NCBI GenBank assembly: GCA_031412335.1
Contig: JANOCT010000016.1
Coordinates: forward strand, 142,505-206,504
Direction of reading: 5' to 3'
DNA length: 64,000 nucleotides
Origin: JBBQYA01 sp031412335
GTDB lineage: Bacteria; Bacteroidota; Bacteroidia; Sphingobacteriales; Sphingobacteriaceae
In this document: piece after piece, positions 10,901-19,200 of the stretch
How the letters are laid out: every line of letters begins with the position of its first letter
How positions within the stretch are numbered: the first letter of the stretch is position 1
Made by a program: the position numbers and the translations under genes
The notes under the pieces: model-generated
The model's database searches: none
Told to the model about the DNA's origin: nothing
The model's input: only the letters and a program-made list of their open reading frames with translations

Positions 10901-13900
10901 GGTGTTCAGATTACCAATGCATCTGAAAATGTAAAAGTTGTAGGTTGTATAGTTAAAGTAGATTCTACTTCTGTAAGAACAACTTTTGCTCCAATTACAG
11001 GTTCAGCTTTAGGTTCGTTTAGTGATAAAGGAAAAAATGGAAATTTTGTAGCGATACGAGATAATATTCTTCGAGGAGGTTATTTTGGAATAACATTAAC
11101 GGGAAAAGACGAAAATAATCTGGATGTAAATGACTCTATTCTAAACAACAGAATTTTGAATGTTTATTCTTATGGAATTTTTACTTCGAGCACTGATGCG
11201 AGAATTGAGGATAATGTGATAACCGGAAGAAAGTTAATGAACACATCAGGGGGAACCGGAATTTTTGTGAGCAAATCCAAAAATGGAAGAGTAAATGGAA
11301 ATAAAATTTCAGCTATTACTTTTCAAGGTATATCTATTGTAGATGTTGGTCAAGCAAGTAAACAATTTATCGTTTCAAATAATTTTATTGGAGCAGGATT
11401 TTCATATTTTTCAAATCTGGCATCTGCGATATCTGTTAGAGGGTCTACTAATATAGGTGTACATTTCAACTCGGTTAATTTTGATGGTGATACAATTAGT
11501 GCTGGTGCATTATATGTTACTGATTTGGCAAACGGAAATCTTGCGCTTTTAAGTAACAATTTTGCCTGTATTAAAGGTTCGAAAATTTTAACAGTTGTTG
11601 ATGCTGGAGCAATTTCTAACGCAAACAATAATAATTACTACCAAGCAGGTTTGCTTAAATCCAGAGTTTTTGCCTATTGGGGTAAAACCTACAGATCTTT
11701 AGTTGCATTAAAAACTGGTACAGGTAAAGATAAATCCTCAGTTTCTGTTTTGCCAAATTATAGAACTGAAACTGATTTGCATTCAAAAAATCCTTTGGTA
11801 AACGGCAAGGCAACTCCAGTAGTTGGAATTACAAAAGATATTGATAAGGAAAATAGAAGAGGATTGCCGGGGAAGCCAGATATTGGAGCAGATGAGTTTG
11901 AAAATACCGAATTCGATTTGGATGTAACCGCAGTTTTAAACAACGTTGTAAGAAAAGGAAATAATTTTATAGCCGTAAAACTGACCAACGTAGGTTTAAA
12001 AACATTAGCTGACAAAAGTTGTCAATTACAATTTTCAATAGACAATGGTCCATGGACTGGAACTTCAACTGTTCAATTAACTCCACTAGATAAAATATTT
12101 AAAACATTCAATTACGTATTTACAATTCCATGGAATAACCCAGATCGTTTAGATCATGACATTTGTGTTCGAGTAGTACCTGGCAGCTTACCGTTAGATG
12201 TTGTAAATGATAATGATTTTGCTTGCGATAGAGTTTGTACTGGCTTGGATGGAAACAGAACGGTTGGAAATAAAGTTACTTACCCAACTGCAGATTATGG
12301 TACCATAAAAGAAGCCTTAGATAGCATTGGATGTGGAATTGCTGGCCCACTAAATATTAGCATTTATCCAGGAGTTTATCCTGAGAAATTGGTAATCCCT
12401 TTTTATGAATTATCGTACGATAATCCTTTTTTAACGATAATTTCTGTTGATAGTTTAAACAAAGCTCAAATTAAAGGAGCAGGAAATAATGTAACTCGAA
12501 GTCATGCAATTATTCGATTAGATGGTTCACAAAATGTTCGTTTACGAAATTTACTGATTGAAAACACCTCGACTACATTTGCATCAGCAGTACAATTTAC
12601 AGGTAATGCAAAAAATAATGTATTAGATAAATGTGATATTAACGTAAATAAAACGAATAGTTCGACGACTAATATTATTGCAATAACATCCACTTCTCCT
12701 TTTAGTATATTAGGAGCAGCAACTAATGGAACTGCAAATACAATATCCAATAATATTATTTCTGGTGGTTGGTATGGGATTTATATGATTGGGAATGGTG
12801 AAGCAAACAGAGATCAAGGTAATGTGATAAAAAACAACGTGATCAAAGATTTTGTATTTGCTGGAATTTATACCAGATATGTTGATTTGCCATTAATCTC
12901 AAAAAATAAAGTTTCGGCTAGAACACCAGGCTCAAGTGCTCAAAGCAAAGGTATTTACGTGTCTTACAGTTATGGTGATCAGAAAATTGATGGAAACTTT
13001 GTTGAAAAGGTTCAATTTGCAGGAATCGAGCTATTCAATATTTTCGGAACAAAAGAATTTATTGTTTCCAATAATTTAATTACCAATGGATTTAAATCAA
13101 CAAGCCCTCAATCTGCGGGTATTATAGCAGATACCTGCTTATATGTTGGTATTTATCACAATAATGTTCGTTACGACAATCCTTCTAGTTTATTCGGAAG
13201 TGCTTTCAGAGCATCACCAGGTGCAGAAATCGTAAACGTAAACAATAATATTTTTGCTAACTACGGTAATGGTTTATGTATGAACATTGCTCCAATTGGA
13301 GAATTTTTTACTTCAAACAATAACAATTTGTATGTTGCCAATACTGCCAATAGATTTGCGGTTTTTGATAATGGTCCAGATCAAAATGGTGTAGTTGTTA
13401 TAAATGCAAATGATGTAAAAGCTAACCTACTGGGTTTTACAGATGCATCAGGTCTAGATGAAAATTCATTTGTTCTACTTCCTCCATTTACAAATGCTCT
13501 TGATTTAGAATTTACTGATGCAACAGCTACAGCCTATTACAAGGCAGGTAAAACTTCACCAGGAGTTTTATTTGATTATAAAGACAATAAAAGAAGCCCA
13601 AGAAAACCAACAGTTGGAGCATATGAATATAATTTAGAACCAACTGATATTAGTATTATTAAAGTAAGACCAGATACTACTTTTTTAGGGTCTAATGATG
13701 TGAAGGTTACTCTGTTGAATGAAGGAAAGACAAGTTTAATTGGTAAAACTATCAATGTTTCCTATAAAATAAATTCAGACTCAACTTGGAGAGCAGCAGA
13801 AACTGTTACCCTAACAACACTTGACACAACGTATGATCGGGAAGTATTTGTTTTTAATCTTAAGTTTAACAAAGCAGATTATAATGCAGGTAGTGTGTGT

Positions 13901-16255
13901 GTAAGAATTGAACGTCCGGGCTTGCAAAATGACAATATTAATAACCCAATCAATTTGCCAAACTTCGAAGAGCTTTGCCAGGATTTCTGTACAGCTATTA
14001 AAGGTGGAAAATACACTGTTGGTGGGCCAGGTGCAGATTTCAGTAATCTTTCTCAAGTAGCCAATGCCTTACAGTGTGGTTATACAGACTCAGTTATTTT
14101 TAGTATTAACCCAGGAACCTATAATGAGCGGTTTACTTTACCTCAATACTTTGAAAAGACTCCAGCAGATTCAATAATTTTTCAATCATCAACAGGTAAT
14201 CCGGATGATGTAATTATTAAAAGCCAAGGATTGTCTAATGCTGACCATGCAGTTATCCGACTCAACGGTACTGGTTTCGTGCGATTTAGAAATTTAACGA
14301 TACAAAATACCTCTTTAAGTAGAGGCTCAGCAGTACATTTTACCAATGGTGCCAACAATAATATTATTTCAAATTGTAAAATATTATTAGACACGGTAAG
14401 TATTGCCAATTCATTAATTGGTGTTGTCATGTCAGGTACTGGAGGTCAAACCGATCCAAGTTATGGTAGTCTAAACAAGATTGAAAAATCATTGATTAGA
14501 GGTGGCGCCTATGGAATTTCTTTAGTTGGAGACGAATCAGATAGAAATTCTGGTAATGCTTTCAATAAAAATACATTTAGAAACAATAATGTAACTGCAA
14601 TAAAAGTAATAGATGCCAATGTTGATAGTATTTTCAATAATAATATCATTATGCGAAAAGGAAACAATAAAAGCTTTGGTATTGATTTGGAAGGCTTGAA
14701 TGAAGATATCGATTTAAGTTCGAATTACTTATATGGAGCAGGTAAAAAAGGTTTTACCTTGAAAAGACTTAATGGATTATTTAAGAACATAATTGCCAAT
14801 AACATGATTGCTGGTGGTTTCGCTGACGTTGATTCTAACAATATTGCATTTGAGTTAATAGAATCTTCTTCAACAGATATTATTCATAATTCGGTTAAAT
14901 ATGATAGTTCTGGAACATCACCAAATAGTAGTGTAGTTTTCTACATTCAAGGTGGAAATGAAAATAGGGTTCTAAATAATATTTTCAGCAATTTTGGTGG
15001 TGGTTTAAGCTATATTGCTGATGAAACAGCTGCAAGTTCTGATTTCGTTGTTGACTATAATGATCTTTATACAAATGGAACTACATTAGCAATTTCAGGT
15101 GTAAGTACCTATGCAAATCTAGTTTCATTAGTAGCAACCGGACAAAATCTTAATTCAATTTCAGTAAGACCTACATTTTTTAGTCCAACTAATTTGCACA
15201 CTAGTGATGTGTTTTTAGATAGTAAAGGACTAAAAGAAACAGGAATTTTATTTGATATAGATGGACAAGCTAGAGATTTAATAAGTCCTGATATTGGTGC
15301 AGATGAATTTAATGCAGTTGCTGATGGAGGTGTAATAGCCATTCTAACTCCTAATCCAAGTGCCCCATTATCTGGTAATGTAACTATTAGTGTTTCAGTT
15401 AAAAACTTTAGCACGTTGAATTATGTAAACCCAACTTTGGAATATCAAGTAACAGGAGAGAATCCAGTAACTCAGACATTTCCATCTACGATATTGCCAG
15501 ATTCAACTAAGAGTTTTACTTTTAATACTCCATGGGCATCTAAGAATTCAGGAAATTTATCCATTTGTGCACGCACAGTAAATGTAAATGATTTAAACTT
15601 TTTGAATGATTCTTCATGTATTTTGTTATTCAATAGAGACACCTTAGATCTTTCAACCGTTACCTTTTTAACACCTGTAAATGGATCAGTAATTCCTGCA
15701 AATAAGCCTAAAAGTGTTTCAGTTATTGTTTCAAACTTGGGAAATACCAAGGTGAATAATTATACTATGAAATTGGATTTGAATGGTGCAAATGTTGAAA
15801 CTAAGGTGATACAAAATGCAAATCTTGATAAATTATCTTCTCAAGTAGTAGATTTTTCTTATTTATTAACTACCCAATTAGGTCAGATTTATAAACTTTG
15901 TGCATATCCAGTTATAACCGGAGAAGTCGATTTTACAAACGATACAGCATGTGTTGTCTTATCTGGAGGAACGAGTCTATTGCAATTTGGAAGTAATAGT
16001 GGTTCGGTTAATATTTATCCAAACCCAGTTAATTTTGAATTAAATTTTGATTTGAATTTGGATAAATCTGAAAATGTAAAAATCGAAGTATTCGATATCG
16101 TGGGTAAATTAATTAGTTCAGAAGATTTTGGAACCAAGCAAGCAGGAAAAGAGAATATCAAAATCCCTACTTCTGAATATGCCAATGGTACTTATTTATT
16201 TTCTGTTCAAGTAGGCGATCAGGTTTTAAGATCTTATGTTGTAGTTTCCCATTAA
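7952..16255 (+). CDS. Giant secreted beta-helix repeat protein, T9SS type A (2767 aa)
   Basis: The N-terminus has a hydrophobic signal sequence ending FVKAQ. A GEVED-like domain follows near residues 112-180 (YIDYNNDGDFTDAGEE). Then come four units of about 560-580 residues, starting near bases 8842, 10565, 12235 and 13985. Each begins with C-TG-x-x-G...Y-x-x-I-x-x-A, then CGI-x-GPV-x-F-x-I-x-PG-x-YNE, then many N-rich turns typical of a right-handed parallel beta-helix, and ends in DIGADEF/Y plus a CARDB-like domain with a C-V-R segment. A final type A sorting domain occupies about residues 2685-2767 (VNIYPNPVNFELNF ... GTYLFSV). The fold resembles pectate lyase, but no lyase catalytic site was recognised, so enzyme or adhesin remains open. 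The next gene, 40 bp downstream, has the same architecture. Confidence 0.9.
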   Translation: MMRKFTPASITTSLPKTLLTLLLLVAFSDFVKAQYCLSRATNPADSDIGQVIFGTLSNGTPLPALSNPNGNPAGYADFTALPAPVVSLGQVVPISVSYVSVSPNPFSAQAKAYIDYNNDGDFTDAGEEVFSGNTSNGSFTTSGNVTIPPTANVGVTRLRVVLSEGSVSGPCGNYTYGETEDYSIELVTTLFADDIGVTSLEAPLPPVAGTNILLRVRMRNYGYNSLTNAVITYTINGGAPVDFNYTGPSLASNTISNIITLGNFSPAASDVVRVFTQKPNSPINQDPNTVNDTLIFKICSGGIPLIGTKTIGGLNPDYPKIIDAVSALQCNGISGPVTFNIRPGVYNERIFLTPVTGSSSTNTIIFTTAGTAKDVIINGTFGNTIHLNGADYVTIKNLIVLNKGIFEGAGILLSNQADFNTIENNVVRVDSTSKEAKFVGIGALTGFVGNLAGNHANNTIVKDNVIVGGSWGIYFTGLNTTTRGILNTITGNTITKAYNAGIFTLFNNGIDVINNKVRLREESSSSSTGISINSCSFNLTKNTVVRRNYVTNASLNGIIVNTVLGISAANSADFSNNMVAGGFKSNSTEVTAIPTGISVSASSFINFYYNSVNMDAPSASSRAFFQTGGANLRIAGNVFSNDSVGVAYFISTPAAITQSEFNNYFSAQGQFFGLWNNIGYSDISDLALINGKETGSIKVDPQFFGFDDLHTNNPLLDATGPNLISVPDDYDGQARSTLSPSDFGADAFLRYLDDLAVVDISPKTLKIGANAIDFTVKNFGVNPRTGTCFYRIRLNGVNTTINKEFIFSSTTSTPPVLPLQPGESRVFSFNLPADLLNITALGTYEVCVLPVLSGGCAGEDNISNDKFCVTVCTGKEGDLLVGPTRTYKKIQEALDELVCGIAGKVTIKMDPGTYNEQLLINKYVNSSNVNNVTLTSATGNAADVIIKSSGISAVNHATVIFNGTKDIVLSKLTIVNEGVNFGSGVQITNASENVKVVGCIVKVDSTSVRTTFAPITGSALGSFSDKGKNGNFVAIRDNILRGGYFGITLTGKDENNLDVNDSILNNRILNVYSYGIFTSSTDARIEDNVITGRKLMNTSGGTGIFVSKSKNGRVNGNKISAITFQGISIVDVGQASKQFIVSNNFIGAGFSYFSNLASAISVRGSTNIGVHFNSVNFDGDTISAGALYVTDLANGNLALLSNNFACIKGSKILTVVDAGAISNANNNNYYQAGLLKSRVFAYWGKTYRSLVALKTGTGKDKSSVSVLPNYRTETDLHSKNPLVNGKATPVVGITKDIDKENRRGLPGKPDIGADEFENTEFDLDVTAVLNNVVRKGNNFIAVKLTNVGLKTLADKSCQLQFSIDNGPWTGTSTVQLTPLDKIFKTFNYVFTIPWNNPDRLDHDICVRVVPGSLPLDVVNDNDFACDRVCTGLDGNRTVGNKVTYPTADYGTIKEALDSIGCGIAGPLNISIYPGVYPEKLVIPFYELSYDNPFLTIISVDSLNKAQIKGAGNNVTRSHAIIRLDGSQNVRLRNLLIENTSTTFASAVQFTGNAKNNVLDKCDINVNKTNSSTTNIIAITSTSPFSILGAATNGTANTISNNIISGGWYGIYMIGNGEANRDQGNVIKNNVIKDFVFAGIYTRYVDLPLISKNKVSARTPGSSAQSKGIYVSYSYGDQKIDGNFVEKVQFAGIELFNIFGTKEFIVSNNLITNGFKSTSPQSAGIIADTCLYVGIYHNNVRYDNPSSLFGSAFRASPGAEIVNVNNNIFANYGNGLCMNIAPIGEFFTSNNNNLYVANTANRFAVFDNGPDQNGVVVINANDVKANLLGFTDASGLDENSFVLLPPFTNALDLEFTDATATAYYKAGKTSPGVLFDYKDNKRSPRKPTVGAYEYNLEPTDISIIKVRPDTTFLGSNDVKVTLLNEGKTSLIGKTINVSYKINSDSTWRAAETVTLTTLDTTYDREVFVFNLKFNKADYNAGSVCVRIERPGLQNDNINNPINLPNFEELCQDFCTAIKGGKYTVGGPGADFSNLSQVANALQCGYTDSVIFSINPGTYNERFTLPQYFEKTPADSIIFQSSTGNPDDVIIKSQGLSNADHAVIRLNGTGFVRFRNLTIQNTSLSRGSAVHFTNGANNNIISNCKILLDTVSIANSLIGVVMSGTGGQTDPSYGSLNKIEKSLIRGGAYGISLVGDESDRNSGNAFNKNTFRNNNVTAIKVIDANVDSIFNNNIIMRKGNNKSFGIDLEGLNEDIDLSSNYLYGAGKKGFTLKRLNGLFKNIIANNMIAGGFADVDSNNIAFELIESSSTDIIHNSVKYDSSGTSPNSSVVFYIQGGNENRVLNNIFSNFGGGLSYIADETAASSDFVVDYNDLYTNGTTLAISGVSTYANLVSLVATGQNLNSISVRPTFFSPTNLHTSDVFLDSKGLKETGILFDIDGQARDLISPDIGADEFNAVADGGVIAILTPNPSAPLSGNVTISVSVKNFSTLNYVNPTLEYQVTGENPVTQTFPSTILPDSTKSFTFNTPWASKNSGNLSICARTVNVNDLNFLNDSSCILLFNRDTLDLSTVTFLTPVNGSVIPANKPKSVSVIVSNLGNTKVNNYTMKLDLNGANVETKVIQNANLDKLSSQVVDFSYLLTTQLGQIYKLCAYPVITGEVDFTNDTACVVLSGGTSLLQFGSNSGSVNIYPNPVNFELNFDLNLDKSENVKIEVFDIVGKLISSEDFGTKQAGKENIKIPTSEYANGTYLFSVQVGDQVLRSYVVVSH
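8842..15310 (+). repeat. Four protein-level tandem units inside the 2767-aa protein
   Basis: Units start near 8842, 10565, 12235 and 13985, spaced about 1.67-1.75 kb. They are recognisable by the CTGxxG opener, the PGxYNE strand and the closing DIGADEF. They are diverged at DNA level, so this is an old protein-level amplification and not a recent DNA duplication. Confidence 0.75.
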
Positions 16256-16295
16256 TTATTAGTGTTTATATATTTTATCAAGTTTAATACCCAAT

Positions 16296-19200
16296 ATGAA
16301 TAAATTTTTAAATCGAATTTTTGTTTTTTCTATTACACTGGCGATAGTTTTTGGAAATGCTGAACTCTTATTTTCTCAAGTAGTTCCAACGCTTAGAGGA
16401 ACTTATAAAATTGGTCCCAATGAAGTTGCCCCCAATTTCAAAAATATAACTGATGCCGCCATTGCAGTTTCTAACTCAAGAGTGCTTGGACGTGTTGTAT
16501 TTGAAATTAAGTCAGGAGTTTATTCAGAGAGACCTAGATTTTTTAAATTCTTAGGAGCATCTGATAAAAACAACGTAGTTTTTAAATCGGAAACAAATAA
16601 TGCTGCTGATGTTATTATTATTGGAATAACAGAAAAAAAAGCTTTCAACCATCATATTGTAAGATTTCAAGGAGCTTCATTTACCACTCTAGAAGCTGTC
16701 ACGGTTATTAACCAAAATAGTTTATCGGATGGTTTTGCTTCTGCAATTCATTTAACCAGAAGCTCAAGAAGTAATGTTATTAGGAACTGTGTTTTAAAGG
16801 TAGATAGTACTATTACGTTAAATTCAAATTACTCGGTTATTATTTCTACTGACGAAAAAACGATGGTTGGTTTGGATACCAATGCAAGTAGAACAACTAT
16901 TGAAGGAAATCAAATAATCGGAGGATTCTTTGGGATTAAACTTCTAGGTTTCAGTCCTACTTACAGAGATAATCAAAATAGAATAGATGGTAATACATTT
17001 AGAGGGCAATACAATGCAGCGATTTTTGCAGATAATAACGATTTTACCTCTATTTCTAACAATGATATAAAGCTTCGAGCAATTATTTCAAACTTACGTT
17101 ATGGTATATATTTAAATTATTGCAACGGAAATTATTCTATTGATAATAATAAATTACAAGATTGTGGAGCATTTGGATTGTACCTATCTAATAGTGTAGG
17201 AGGAAGCCGATCCCTGATTTTTAACAATACAGTAACCGGCAGATTCAATCAGACCAGTCTTGCTTATGGGATGTATTTAACGGATGTTCAAAATGCTAAA
17301 ATATATTTCAATAGCATTAATTTTAGTGGAGGAAAATTTCAGGCCGGTTCATTTGATAACAATTCTGCGTTTGTAATTACTAATAGTAGTTCAACAAGTC
17401 CAAAACCAAGCAGGAAAAATATTGTAAAAAACAACATTTTTTATAGTAGAAATGGTGCTTTTGCATATTTAATAAAAGCTTTGGCGAATGTAGATTCCTC
17501 TAACTACAATAATTATTTCGTAACTGGTGGCACTGGCGTTGCCCAGTTTGTATTTTTTAATGGAAACCGAATAGATATTACAGCTTTAAAAGCTGCAGCA
17601 AGTAAAGATTCTAAATCTATCAGCATTGATCCTGGTTTTGTAAGTAATTCAGATTTACACATCACCACGAATGCTGTTGTAAGAAAAGCAGATTATACTA
17701 ATTTGGTTTTGAATGATTTTGAAAAAACACCAAGAGACAAAAGATTTCCGGATATTGGTGCTGATGAATTCATTCGCGATTCTACTGATTTGGAAGTATT
17801 TGAATTTCCTGAGGATTTTATTCCTAAAGTTGGTTCTAATGTTTTAAGAGTAGTTTTGAAAAATGATGGACTAAAGCCATTATCAGGTCAAGTTAGTCTT
17901 TCATACAGCATAAATAACGGAGCATTTACCTCTCCTCAAAATGTCGTTTTGTCTGGGCTTACTACACCTTATTCCACTCAAAATGTATCATTTACAACGC
18001 CGTGGAATATTGCAGCTGTTGGGGCTTATAACGTTTGTGTACGTGTTGAGCCAACAACAAGAATTCCAGGAGATGATTATAGTGCAAATGAAACATATTG
18101 CGATTCACTCAGAGTAGGTTTATCTGGTATTTATACAATTGCTGGCTTAAATCCAGATTTTCTAACTTTTCAATCAGCTGTAAGTACACTTAATACAGCA
18201 GGAGTTGGTGGACCAGTTATTTTTAATATAAGACCGAGTACATTAGCAGGCCAAGCTACAATTAACAGAATAAGAGGCTCAAGTGCAATAAACAATGTAA
18301 CGTTCAAATCTGAAGCTGGTAGTGCAGCAAATGTAATAATTACCGCGGCTGGGTCTGGAGCAAACTTTCACACTATTAGATTGAGTAATGCATCTAACAT
18401 AACTTTCAGAGATATAACCGTTGAAAATACATCGGGAACATTGGCAGCTGCATTTCATTTAACAAATCAGGCTGAAAACATCACCATTACTGATTGTAAT
18501 ATCAGAGTAAATGATTTAACAACGTTGAATGAGAAAATTATAGGGATTGTTGCTTCATCGCCGAGTGCTACTCCGTTCTTTTTGAACACAACTGGTAATA
18601 ATGCCAACAACATTACTATCACCAATAACTTTATTAGAGGTGGTTATGCAGGTATTCAACTTGTTGGTAATACTATAACTCAAAAAATTAAAGGAATGGT
18701 AATCAATAATAACATTATTGACAGTACTTTCTTTTATGGTATCAATACTCAATTTGCCAATTCTACTTCTATTAGTAATAATAGAATTAATATGAGATCT
18801 AATTCCTCTATTTTAGGTACTGGAATTAATGTGGCATATTTAAATGATTCAACTAAGATTTCTGGTAATTATGTAAGAAACGCTGGTTTATATGGTATCA
18901 ATTTGACCAATGCAGAAGGGGTAGGAAAAACTATTGTGGTTTCTAATAATATGATTCCAGGTGGATTTAAAGCACAAACACTTTCATCAGGAGCGGCAAT
19001 TTATTTTATAGATGTCAACAAAGTTGATTTATATAACAATTCATTAAATTATGATCGATTAAATGGATATGCATTCTTTCTAACAACTGGAGCAAATGTT
19101 AATTCAAAAAATAATATTTTTTCAAATTCTGTAGGCGGAACTGCATATTATATAACTGTGCCTTTAGCAATTGGCCTTTCAGATAATAACAACTTTTTTA